From Phoronis australis (Eukaryota; Phoronida; Phoronidae), in the NCBI GenBank assembly GCA_002633005.1, contig NMRA01000158.1, positions 186,229-246,228 on the forward strand: a stretch of DNA of 60,000 bases. The letters run 5' to 3'. Under the pieces are notes generated by a model. That model did not search any database and had not been told where the DNA came from. It saw nothing but the letters and a program-made list of their open reading frames with translations. The translations under genes were made by a program, and so were the position numbers. Every line of letters starts with the position of its first letter. Position 1 is the first letter of the stretch. Positions 12,398-24,800 of this stretch are shown piece by piece.

Positions 12398-13518
12398 TAT
12401 TCTGAGATTCCTGTGGTTATCAGCCTACACAGTAGTTTCTTCTCATGTTAGATGTCAGTACTTCTCATTCTCTCGGCGTTTCGATCTCACGATTTTCACT
12501 GACAGCACGTTCACTCCGTCAACAGCAGAATTTCTCGCGTTTTTCCAGTCTTCCAATGAAAATAAAACCCATTGCAAATGTAATTGTGAATGGCACAGAT
12601 CATGGCACAAACTAAATGCGACCTAAGCTCTCATTCACATAACCATTGTCGTGAAGCTTCAAGAAGTGCAAACCACAAGACAGTCAGACAGTCGCCTCAC
12701 TGCCTCGCAATGCGAAATCTTCACGGTTCACTTTGCCACAGACGCATGCGAGAAGTGGGTAAAAAAGTCCACCTCAAACAAACAAAAAGTCCGAGAAAAC
12801 GAGACAAAAGTCCACTAAAAAGGCAGCAACTACCAAAATTCGGCGAACGCACAATTTACAGCACTGCACATACCTCGTTTTTTTAGTAAAAGGTCACATT
12901 CCCAAAAATTCGAGCCCCAATTTTTAGGCTGGTTGCGCGCACGAGACGAGAGCTATATGAGCGGAGTGTACTTTCATTCCAAGGACGTAGTCTTCGTCTG
13001 CGCTCGCCGTAGAATCAAATTTCTGAATGAGTTTTTATTCACTTAATTTTCACGAAACAGACTCCTGATTATCTTCTGTATTGCAGTATGGAAGGGCCGA
13101 TGAATCCAGGTGCCCTATCGGGCCAACAGTGAGACTGAATTTATAACGCAACGCTCTGCAGAAATCGCACCAGTCGTGTGGCAAACGTTGCTGGCTACTT
13201 CGCGTACATGCACAGGCTAATTCAGCGGTGCGTAGAGCATTTTGCATAGGCCTATTCTGAGAGTACGACCACGCAACTAAAAGTCTTTTAATAAAGATTG
13301 AACTTCACTGCTAGTAAAGATGTCTGTACTTACCTCATGTTGTAATAGCACTTCTGCAACTGAATTGGTTTAAGTAGTTTATGACAAGTTTTATACCTGT
13401 TTGTTGAACCTGTCTCGCGTTCGAGTGATTCGCGGTGTCTTCAGGCTAACTTCATCAAACACTGGAGGAGTCCCTAGTTATACACAGGTACTTAGACCAT
13501 TCCGTCCCAAGTACACGT
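11522..13518. repeat. 2-kb direct repeat, copy A (ankyrin 5' region)
   Basis: Near-identical to 13520-15497. A 297-bp stretch compared base by base shows about 10 differences, roughly 3.4%. It contains the first coding exon of the ankyrin gene (12376-12397) and upstream sequence. It ends exactly at the N at 13519, so I read it as one allele of a contig overlap that was not merged. Confidence 0.85.
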
Positions 13519-13519
13519 N
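13519..13519. other. Single-N assembly join
   Basis: The base separates the two 2-kb copies exactly. Copy A stops after GTACACGT. In copy B the same GTACACGT, ending at 15497, continues into unique sequence. Confidence 0.8.
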
Positions 13520-15497
13520 ATTTAAACTTTGGTTTTGTAAGATAACGTTGCTTATAACCGAAGAACCACGGGTTGCTGGCTACTAACGGTCAGCAGTTTC
13601 CGATAGGTGATTTCCCGCGACTAAACGTGCGACCAGACTTCGGAAATGTCCGCCAAAAGCCGTGTGTTCGTTGTGCTTCAACCAAGAGTGGCGCATGTGA
13701 AGATCAAACACAAGACATGCCAGTTTTTGCAATTAAATTATAGGTTAAGTGATAAAGTAAGGTATATACGAGGAAGCAAATTAAACATAAATTGAAGTGA
13801 ATTTAAACTGGGGACAAATTTCGTGACTTTGACACATGGGTTGCTTGCTCAAACTCGAAATTTTTATCTTCGACAGACGCACAAGTTAAAAAACAACATA
13901 AATCCTCCATGTTAACTATGTAGCCTCCATGAACTCAGAGTTTTCTGATTTTTTTTGAAAATTCTGTTGCCAGTTTATCACTCACTAAGACAATTTAATG
14001 GGATCAGTGGAAGACAAGTCTTCAATGGTTTATGCAATACCGGTCTGACGGATGTGCACGTAAATTTTACATGTATTTGGGATAGTTGAAGCTCTGCAAA
14101 CTTTTAGTGTCCAACCTTTATGTTTCTCATATGGTTATGAGTCATCGGAAAATTCGTCCGCCTGTTATCTTTACAAAGATTTTACTTGCACTGCGGTACT
14201 CTTAATTCTAATAAAGTTAAAAGAAATTGAATCTTGTTAGAATTAAATTACATGACGCAAGATAGGCCTACGTATAGACCTGACACAAGATAGGCCTACG
14301 TATAGACCTATGCGTTATTGCTTTATATTTTTTCTGTAAAAGTAACATCATACTCATACCTTGAGAAGAGGCGTTATCCATTATTCTGAAATTTCTGTGA
14401 TTATCAGCCTACACAGTTGTTTCTTCTTATGCTAGATGTCAGTAATTCTCATTCTCTCGGCGTTTTGATCTCACGATTTTCACTGACAGCACGTTCACTC
14501 CGTCAACAGCAGAATTTCTCGCGTTTTTCCAGTCTTGCAATGAAAATAAATAAAACCCATTGCAAATGTAATTGTTTCAGTGAATGGCACAGATCATGGC
14601 ACAAACTAAATGCGACCTAAGCTCTCTTTCACATAACCGTCGTCGTGAAGCTTCAAGAGGTGCAGACCACAATACAGTCAGACAGTCGCCTCACTGCCTC
14701 GCAATGCGAAATCTTCACGGTTCACTTTGCCACAGACGCATGCGAGAAGTGGACAAAAAAGTCCGCCTCAAACAAACAAAAAGTCCGAGAAAACGAGACA
14801 AAAGTCCACTAAAAAGGCAGCAACTACCAAAATTCGGCGAACGCACAATTCACAGCACTGCACATACCTCGTTTTTTTAGTAAAAGGTCACATTCCCAAA
14901 AATTCGAGCCCCCAATTTTTAGGCTGGTTTCGCGCATGAGACGAGAGCTATATGAGCGGAGTGTACGTAGATCTTCGTCTGCGCTCGCCGTAGAATCAAA
15001 TTTATGAATGAGTTTTCATTCACTTAATTTTCACGAAACAGACTCCCGATTATCTTCTGTATTGCAATATGGAAGGGTCGATGAATCAAGGTGCCATATC
15101 GGGCCAACAGTGATACTAATTTATAACGCAACGCTCTGCAGAAATCGCACCAGTCGTGTGGCAAACGTTGCTGGCTACTTCGCGTACATGCACAAGCTAC
15201 TTCAGCGGTGCGTAGAGCATTTTGCGTAGGCCTATTCAGAGAGTACGACCATGCAACTTAAGCCTTTTAGTAAAGATTGAACTTCACTGCGAGTAAAGAT
15301 GTCTGTACTTACCTCATGTTGTAATAGCACTTCTGCAACTGAATTGGTTTAAGTAGTTTATGACAAGTTTTATACCTGTTTGTTGAACCTGTCTCGCGTC
15401 CGAGTGATTCGCGGTGTCTTCAGGCAAACTTCATCAAACACTGGAGGAATCCCTAGTTATACACAGGTACTTAGACCATTCCGTCCCAAGTACACGT
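13520..15497. repeat. 2-kb direct repeat, copy B
   Basis: Counterpart of 11522-13518. It carries a second intact copy of ankyrin exon 1 and continues into the unique sequence between the two genes. On the overlap reading, this contig is a different allele from the one holding the rest of the ankyrin gene. Confidence 0.85.
14360..14381 (-). CDS. Second copy of ankyrin exon 1
   Basis: It encodes the same MDNASSQ plus one base and keeps the donor AAG|GTATGA. It is either an allelic duplicate produced by assembly or, if the duplication is real, an alternative first exon with its own promoter for the gene at 9059-12397. Confidence 0.6.
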
Positions 15498-17605
15498 ATA
15501 ACACGTCTAGTCGAATACACAATCTACCGAATAAACACTATGATAATTTATCAACACAACAGCTAGCTTGGTCTGTGGTAGTGAATGGGCGGTATTTTAT
15601 CCCGCGCTCGATAAAGAAAGCATTGTTTGCTTAAAGCAGCGGAGGTACGTAAACACTATGATTTATTCTCCCATAATAACCCGCTGCAAAGCATGAAAAG
15701 TCAAGCATGTCACGTGTGCTCTCAAAGTATTTGCATATCAGCTGCTGTCACGACAGAATACACAATTGCCTGCACAACAAAGGAATTGATTGGCATTACT
15801 TTAGCCTAAAATCGATTTTTACTGAAACTACACCACAAATCAATTTTTGTTCACCGTTGTACAATATGATTAAATCTACACCGTTGGGCTCCTAGGGTCA
15901 ACATTATACATTAAAACTTCATGTTATGTGGTGAGTGGTTACATACAGACCTTTTGACAAGCTTTATCAGTTTCAAGACTGGGGTAGTGCAGAGCATTCA
16001 TGAGAATTTCCTGAAGATGTCGCTTTCAACGACCAGGTAATGTCAACAATAATGGCGGATTACGATAGCGACAGCAAATAAACGAGGACGCTGCAGCGGG
16101 TACGTGTGAGTGACTGGTATCGCCATTGACAAGAGAGGTTATCGCTTCTCTGACATTGGCAGTCAGTCCCTCAATTAATCATCTGAAATTAATGAGCGTG
16201 TACAGGTAGGTGTAAGTCGCTTGATACCTCCCGAGTTATCGGCCAGGGAAGTAACCCAATGTCTTGGGTCTACGGTCAAACACGTTGCTCAGAGAGGCGC
16301 ACCCATTCACACCCTGGCATTGATAACTTGACCTTGATTGTTAAGCACGTCAAACAGTGCTTATTAATAACTCATTCCGCATTATAGTTTTGTGGGAAAG
16401 TTATTGATGGGAAGAAGTTTGGATCGTCCAACTGCCGCACAGGAATAGCCTGGCTATAGTCCGGCCAACTAGGCCTACGTCTGCTCTCACTCGGGAGTCC
16501 CGCCGAACCCATTAGCGACATCGGGTCGTATTAACGATCGTGGAAGGAATTCACTACAACGAGCTACAGTAACTAGCATGGTCACATGATAATTCTGAAA
16601 AGTTGAACTTCAAGAAACATTTGACGCGAATTTAGAGGGGGCTCCAGGAGGTCCGGACCCTACTGCTGTGGCCATTTCGCTGCCAAAGAGATACGAAATG
16701 CCCTCTATGTCTATAGAACCCTGCATTGTCAGACACCCTTCTGGTCATTATCCAAGAAACTCAGGAAATCGTCGCGATATATCAACGATTTGTGGTGACG
16801 GGCAGGGACTATGCCTGGCCAACACCTCTTGCAAACAGAGGTGTGTAATTTTGGAAAAGAGTAAGGAGAGCCCTTACGAACCAAAGACAAAATTTCAGCG
16901 TCGGTATCCTCTGAAAACGGCGTGCATGTGTTTGGCGGCCCTGTTCATCCATTAAGAGTTCCATTCAAATAAGTGCACTTTGAATTTGAATTTAAGAATT
17001 TTTACGAAAATGACTTCACGTGGACGTTTTTTGATGTTGTGATACATTTGTCTTCTCATGATTGTGGGTTTCTATTACTAGGCGTGTTGTCCGATTTTTC
17101 ATCATAATCATTACAAATTTTCTCACGTTAATTGTGTTCTGCGTGAAAATGAAATATAGGCAGGGAGCATTGCTGTGGGAAGGTTTGTGTCACGTGCAGT
17201 AATATTCAGAGCCTTTTTTTGGAAGTTAAGTACTGGATGTTCACGAAACGTGAATGTCCTTAAAGATGGGGATTTTCGTGATAATGAATAACATGGTGGA
17301 CCTCAATTTTCCGTAGCTTTGGATTTTTTTACATTTATTGCAACAATAATACAGTACAAAGACAGAAATCCCCAGTAACACATCACAACCACACACACGC
17401 ACACATTTCACCGAACAAGAAATTAATTTCACAAACCAAGAACAACAAATGTACTTTTATCATCTGTGGTTTCTTTTTCAATAGGAAAAAACACACCATC
17501 TTCGGAGAAATATGTCTCCTAATCCATTATTACAATTATATTTTTCGAATATGAAATAAATTTCTAATTTTTTTTTGAAAAGTGTTATAGATGGAGGCTC
17601 TACTT
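15498..17605. other. Intergenic, nothing recognised
   Basis: This lies between the two head-to-head genes. The open frames are short and resemble no family I know. No clear core promoter element stands out for either gene. Confidence 0.5.
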
Positions 17606-17930
17606 TCAGTTTTCTACAGTATAATATTTGCTTTTTTGCCAAAAGAATGATAAGATTCCAATTTTACCAAATATAACAGTCTGAAAATTTATCAATATAT
17701 CGACATTTTTTGCGTGAATATAATAATCAGCTGTTCTTTTCCAAAAAGGCTTAACAAAAGTGTAACCCCAAAATAAATGTTCTAAACTTTCAGGTTCATT
17801 CGTACAAAAGGTACATCGATCAGTTGGAGAAACACCAATTCGCATCAAAACGTCGTTTGTTGCTAAAATTCTATAGCTTGGAAATTTCATGGGACATATC
17901 ACTAGTCATTGATTGAGATAATAGGTAAGC
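17606..17930 (-). mobile_element. LINE 3'-end remnant, zf-RVT-like region
   Basis: The minus-strand frame encodes a block with LATNDVLMRIG, then CTFC, then LEHLFWGY and VKPFW. This is the zinc-knuckle-like region found after the reverse transcriptase domain in many L1/Tx1-type LINEs. The usual last cysteine of that knuckle is a tyrosine here. The frame is stopped just upstream and no reverse transcriptase motifs precede it, so the copy is 5'-truncated and inactive. Confidence 0.65.
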
Positions 17931-18637
17931 TTACAAAAATTGCATGCGGTCAACGATGAAACCTTGTGACTGTGTTCTTCTTGCAAAGAGCAAAAACTCG
18001 ACTGATACGATTGCATAATTTGAAAAAAATGGAGCTCGAGGCATTCACGCTGCCATGACTTCGGAAGCGGTCTTGGTATCTTCTCACGGCAAATTTACGA
18101 TGATCTTACAGTTTTTCTCATTCGCGAGGTGATTGTGTGACACCCTCATGCTTGCTATATGTTGGGATGAAGAGCATACAAATTTCATCACATTTTGTAA
18201 TTTAGATTTAGTCCAAAGATTCTTTTCTTCGCAAACCTTGAATTTCAACCACTTGCAGCTGGCTTATACCGCACAGAACGTTGCAAATGCACTAAATGAA
18301 CGCAATACGAATCTCCGGTTCGGAAGGCGTTGGTGCGAATGTTGAAAAGGTTCCTCTGAAAGGATTTAAGGCATTCTTACGATTAGGGGCCTACCGCGGG
18401 AATAGATTGCCTCTTAAATAATCTACAAACATCTTGCGTAATTCTAATAATGTTCTTAAATCATTCATGATTCATGGAGTCCTGCGATGAGGAGTTTTCG
18501 TAAAACGCAGGTAAAAATCTTGGATAAGACCGTCGACGTGGCTGCGAACTTGCGAACGGACGTCGTCGAAGTTGGACACATTTCTCACAATATGTTCTTT
18601 TCGTTTTTAGTGTTTCGGCAAAAGTGTTCTATTAAAC

Positions 18638-18850
18638 ATGGGCGCCGGTTGTTCTTCTGACACGTCCGTGCCATCAGCAAGCATTCCTCCTCAAACGCGA
18701 CAAGGGGACCTCAGTTGGAGACAGGTACTTGATCGTGTGGCGGAGGAAGATTTGTGGGCTGGAGTGAAGCGAGAAGACAGGGCGGAATGGTCTGCGTACT
18801 TCACGCAGGTTGACAAGATATTGAGCGAACCACGACGACCACTACCTGAG
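18638..18850 (+). CDS. NWD1-like exon 1, predicted acylated N-terminus
   Basis: This exon encodes 71 residues beginning MGAGCSSD and ends in phase 0 at GAG|GTAAAT. The start has A at -3 and G at +4. Gly2 with Ser6 fits the N-myristoylation pattern, and Cys5 is well placed for palmitoylation. The rest (LSWRQVLDRVAEEDLW onward) looks helical and is not a domain I know. A TTTTTAG just upstream at about 18610 could be the acceptor of an untranslated exon. If the true start were in another exon, the acylation prediction would fall. Confidence 0.65.
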
Positions 18851-21800
18851 GTAAATTGCTTGGACACCATTAATATGTTGGCCCGTAGAAAAGAGGGCAA
18901 CAATGTTTAGGGCGCACATTGACAAATTTGACTTCGTCGAAATTTGCAAGACTACAATCTTTTGTATTAGGTGCACATGCACTAAGAGCTATGGTGTTGT
19001 TCTTTGCCTCTATCTCGCGGTGTGAACAATTAAAGAAAACTTTTGCCGTGACTCGCGACAAAGCATTTAAATTCGATAATCGATACTTTTTGTAATGGTT
19101 GATTACGCAATCCTGGGCTCGACATAACGAGCTGCGTGTCACATTTGCGACCTGAAATTTGGAAATGCGAGCTGAGATTTTTGCCAGCTCGTATCAAGTC
19201 GCAAAATGCGACCTGGAATTTCGGACGTTTGCGAGCTGAGTTTTTACACTTCTTGGCAGACAACTGGCAAATATAAAGCAACTCGTTTGAATCCGACCGT
19301 GATTTAGTTGTTGCCACATCAAGTTCAAAAGAACACTAACCGAGAGCAGCCCTCCCGATGACTTGTAAGCATATCGTGTGAACATGAGATAATGCATAAT
19401 CGATCTTTGACGCGTTTCATTGGCTAACATTTTCGGCTACTTTTGCAAATTTCCGGATGCGCCGAAGAAAGATTATTTCCACGGCATAACACGAGATAAA
19501 ACGTCACAAAACAGCGGTCTTTTACTAACTCTTAAACTATCAACTTGCCAAACTATGTGGTAGAAAAACGTATTTATTTTTCACGTAAGATGTGGCGTTA
19601 TTATCAAATATCCGCGACAGTATGACTGATATCGGACTACAGCACTGGTCCCATTGTTAGCGCACAAGTGGTGGCAGACTATCGTGACCTGAAATATGCG
19701 TCTCGTTTTTTATCGCAAGACAGTAAACGTGAAAGTGACAGCCTTGTTAATCGCCAAAATATGACCACTTCTCTACTTTCAGCAAAAATGTTTTTGAGTC
19801 ACCAAGAAATTTTCAAACCCTTTACGTGTTGCTGGGGTTACGTGTGCTACGTAGTCTGTCACATGTTGTTGCCAACGTAAAATGTAGGCGATTCAAGTGC
19901 CTGAACTCACAAGTGCGCACTACTACAAAGCTGCACATCAAAAGATAACAGCGACAGTCCAAAATGAAAGAGTGTACCGGCTTGGCTCTGTTAAGCACCC
20001 AGGTGCTAATGGTTTATTTGACAATGAACCTAAAAGATTCCCGGCGGTTATAAAAGACCGGATGCTTTACGATATTCCACTGCGCGTATTGATATACTCG
20101 ATGGATATACAAACGCTGATCAGAGTTAACAATATCACATAGATTCATTTTTAATATTCTTTCAATCTCGTTTAACTAGATTTTTGACCAGGAAACAGTT
20201 GCTGTGCCCACTTTTCATTTTTTTATTACTGACAAAGAGCTAGAATAGTTATATACTTAGTCAGTGCCACCGAAATCGTGATTCCAAATCTTCAGTTTGG
20301 TTATCACCACATTTACACTTGTGTACATATTTTATGATTTGAGTTCTAATAAAGATTAAACTTTAATGACACGTGAAATGTTTAGTGTACCTGTAATGGG
20401 GTAAGTATAGGGATGGGCTCACTATGAACTTAACTAATTAAGTTTAGCTGGCGATCAAAATCTACCACTGTTTTGGTACTTCAAGTTCAAAACTTAGATA
20501 AAAAGTTATCAACCCGTTTCTGGAAAGAAAAAAATACAAGTGGACAGAAGCATTAAAAATTAAATAAAGAAAACCAATATGAAACATCGTTCCTTTGGGA
20601 AGGGGTCCTTTGTGAAGATAAACACAAGTTAACCTTTTTAGTTATTTTGTAATATTTATAATGTACCAAGTTAAAACTACTCTCCAGAGTTGCAGGCTAT
20701 AACTCTGCAAATGTCAGAGAAAACCAAATTGGGGTTACTAACAGCAACTATTGTTGAGACAGTAATGCTAGCAATTACCTTTCCACTTCATTAGCTCAGA
20801 TCTACATCACTATAAAGGGCGTGCTGAATAGGCGTCGTCAAAGTTGTCTGGGGCTTAGGGAATCAGAGCGGTCACCAGTGTAAGCGAGAAATTCTCCTCA
20901 TAGGGTGATACACCCTATGTCACGGATTTGGATCATACTATACATTGCAGTTTACTTTCTTATGTTATATTACTAAAATGTAGCTTAAACAATTCCTACT
21001 CTGATACGTCCGGCACATCAGTTTTCACTCAAAATCAGTGTCAAACTTTACCATGAAATCTCATTTTTGTGGTATTGTAAAAATTATAGAAGCTGCTGGA
21101 TAGTGAAATAGCTTGTGTTTGGATTAACTCATCCATGATCTCAGTAATAATAAATAGAAATTGGAAATCTTGCCTGAAATTACTGAAAATAACGGGGTCA
21201 AAGAAGCAAAAACACAGAAAACTTATCCAATTTGAGCGTGCGAATCTCAGCTGAAGCCTAATTTTAGACTTAGTTGTAAGTTTGATCAGTCATAGTAGAA
21301 TAGATAGTTTTATGATCAACATATGACCCCAAAACTAACGACGAACTTATGTCTACATACAGCAATGAGCCAATGTTTGAAGCAACCTGAGACAAAGGGA
21401 GCACTTGCAGCAGGCACAACTTATCAGTGAAAATCCTCAGTCTTGATATCTAAAGTGCTCAAAATCGTTTTTCAAAAATTTGGTTCATTTCAGAACACAT
21501 AGAATGGAATAAAATTAAAATATTTGGTTTTCATGTGAATTACCTTTTTCTTAATAAGTCCTGCAGTTACCACTGATGTCACCAAATGAAAAATGGCTGC
21601 CGAGGAAGATGAAGCAGTCAGTGTTCACTGGAGTCTTCATGTTAATCTGATTAGTGGGACTTCAGTGGAATACCCAAACCAGCAAGCAGTTGAAACATTA
21701 GATAATCTAATAAGCCGACAACAGATCTTCTGAAACATGTTAAATCAGGTCTCGCCCCGTTCACTGCAGACGGAGAGGCAGCTGAATTTTGCCAGAGTGG

Positions 21801-24800
21801 GCTTGGTTACCACCGTTTGCTCTCAGAATTGATTGTTTGTGGAAAGCATCGAGCTCAGTTTGGAATCAGATGGAGACCAAGAAAAACACGTACCCACCCT
21901 CAATTGTAGAGTTTGAGGTGTCAGAGGAAATTTCCCAAAGAACTGCTCGAGGAACAGAATGTACTAATTGAGCTTGGGTCAGGTGACTTGTTATGCAGGT
22001 CATAAGTGTTCCAAAAATTTTAGAAATGTAGTTGGTACGTGCTTTTTTGCTTTGTTAGGACAACAATTTGGAGGGTGACAACAATACTTTTGACTCCCTT
22101 GTTACCCTATGGTGTAACCACCACGCGCGTTCAATGCTGATGAATAACATAAGGCGTCCTCCAATCGTCTGGAAAATCCTGTCAGCTACGAAACAGTACG
22201 CGGTCGAAGTTCGCCGGGTACGACCCGATGATTACATGAAGCGCGTTGAACGGGAAGCAAAGTCAGAAGGATTACTAAATAACTTATCCTTGTAGTTAGC
22301 AATGGTACCAGTAGCTGCTGTTGTCCATCTATATCTTGTCTTTAACGGAGAGGCTGGGGCTGGACCTTTTCCGCGTTGGATCGAAGCCCCGCGAACCCCC
22401 CCCCCCCACCTGGCTACGGGCATGCATTTCTTCAATTTTAGGTTAATAAAGTTTAGGGCACACTGCTTGTAGTCACGTTCTTAATGCTTATGACTATTGT
22501 TAAATCCGTTGAATTAATGTAACCAGCCTTGCAAGGTAGAAAAGAACGCTTGTGTACGCTTGTATTTAGCTGTTACCAATTCTTTACCCTGCATTGCGAA
22601 CAATAATTTCTGGGAATAGCGTTTCACGCATTTTTTCATGACGATTCTTGGTAAGAACACAACCTGAAACGCGACTATTGTAATTTATCCCATACGCGTT
22701 GAATCAGTCGAGGGAAATACGGCCATGTAATAATGTTTTCCGAATTCACCTCCCGCACTACTTCAACAACGACCTCTGACATGGTAAGTTCAAAAGGTAG
22801 GTCAATGTCGACTCGACGTCGATAGCCAGTTCGATTATCAAACTTTCAAAAAATAGTTTAAAGTAATGCAATTGCAAGTGTTAATAACACTTAACATCCG
22901 GAACTGAACTGTTAATTATATGACAGTTCTGTCTCAGTTTCCAATTACTAAATATTATGTCGTCTGCAACTCAGGCTCCGATTCCTTGGTAACTACAATA
23001 TGAAATATTGTCGTTATTTAACTATTTTCAGATGTTACAGGTTCAGTATACAATTACCGTTGCTTTCATCTTTGTTATATCTTTTCAAGTAATAAATCGT
23101 TACATATAAAACTGTTTCTTTTACTAGAGAAAACTTGCAACGTAACGCGCAAGTACATACATATAGGATGTGATCCGGCACGTGAACAGTCTGAGTGAAG
23201 TATTTGAAAAATCAGGCAAAAAATGAAAGAAACTTAGGAATTTTATGCGTATGGGATAAAATCAAAACGTACTTCGATTGGCGTAGATAAAGCAATATCC
23301 CACTCGACATTATTCCGCGTATTGATACGCGGAATAATGTCTCTTAGGATATTACTTCATGAACGCCACTCTCGGTACGTTTTTGTGTACGTCAGTTGAA
23401 TTGAATGGAATCAACCTTGCGTATTACAAGAGAACGTCTGTGTACATATGTATTTATCTGATAACGATTCATTACCCTGCACAGTTTTCAAGCATTTTTA
23501 ATGACGATTCTTGGAAAGAGCGTAATGTGAAAGACGCGGCTGTTATAATGTCGGTTGAATTAAATGTAACCATGTTGCATGTATTTATCTAATAACGATT
23601 CTTTACTCTGTATTGAGAACAACATAGTTTTCCATGCATTTTTTCATGACGATTCTTGGAAAAAACGCAAACTGACACGCTTCGGCACTCAGTAACAGTA
23701 GCATAGAATATGCATTTGAAAATTGCACTCGCCAGATATTGCACTAAACAGGAGATTTTTGTATGCATTTACAGATAACTTTTGTTCACCGTTATTATGG
23801 AGATAAGAAAGTGCGTGATCTAGTTTTTGAAATCAGGCACATTTTCGTGCCTCTCATTAATGTCGGGAAGGCAAAAAATTTCAGATCACGCATTCACGGG
23901 TATTTGTCCATTTTTCACGCCGGTGTTGCAGCCCACAGCACAACACTTAATATTTCGTTAGGAAGGACGAATAGAGTACTGCAACCAAGAAAAACTTGTT
24001 AGGAATCACACAACAACAAATAACATGTGAATCTCCTGTGGCTCGAAACCGAGGCAGCAAATGTGCCTGACGAATGTTTACGGCATTGTGGGTAAATACA
24101 GCGAGATTCGAGTGTCGCTGTGTAATCCGGAACGGCCCTATTGCCATGAACCTCAAGTATATAGTACTAACTGTATGGTTTTAATTCTACTAGTTATGTG
24201 TGCTTCGACCGTACAGTTAATAGCAGAAAGTGATCGAGAAACAATCCTAATAAACTTCAGCACGTGCATTATACTCAAGTCAATAACCCCGGCATAAATC
24301 TTGAAGGTTACTGGAGTGATACAGGGACTTATTCAGTTCTGACAGTGGCGTTATTTTGAACTCAGGAGACGATTTGTGTGCGTGAGTTATTTTTAGAAAT
24401 GTCATTGCTTGAGAGAACGCTTGTCGGCCGTCCCGCCGGTTTCCGGCTGTAGCGCAGCTTAGAAAACTCTAAAAAAAGTTAGGCCTACTCAGCTACTTGG
24501 AAACACACATCTTGGCCGAGTACAGAGATTTCATCGCTCACTTCTCTCCGAGCCAGTTCTAAAAGTCGTCTTGACTTTACGCTGGCATTTTCTTCTGCGA
24601 TAATTCTACGTTTCAAACACTCCCTGACGCCTTGCTATGCGAGGCCAAAGGCGTCCTCAGCTTCTGATCGTCCCCAATACACTATATAATACTACAAGGT
24701 ATGACTAGAAATTCCACGGGTGCTTCACTTCAGCCGTCCATAGCAAACACAAAACTCAACAAATTTATACAGAACAGAAGTTCAAGAAACCATGAGGAAT

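Noticed and set aside
12590-12886. A 98-codon open frame present in both 2-kb copies (also 14584-14880), divergent from the ankyrin gene
   Set aside because: Nearly all of the roughly ten base differences between the copies change the amino acid, so there is no sign of selection for protein. The frame looks incidental.
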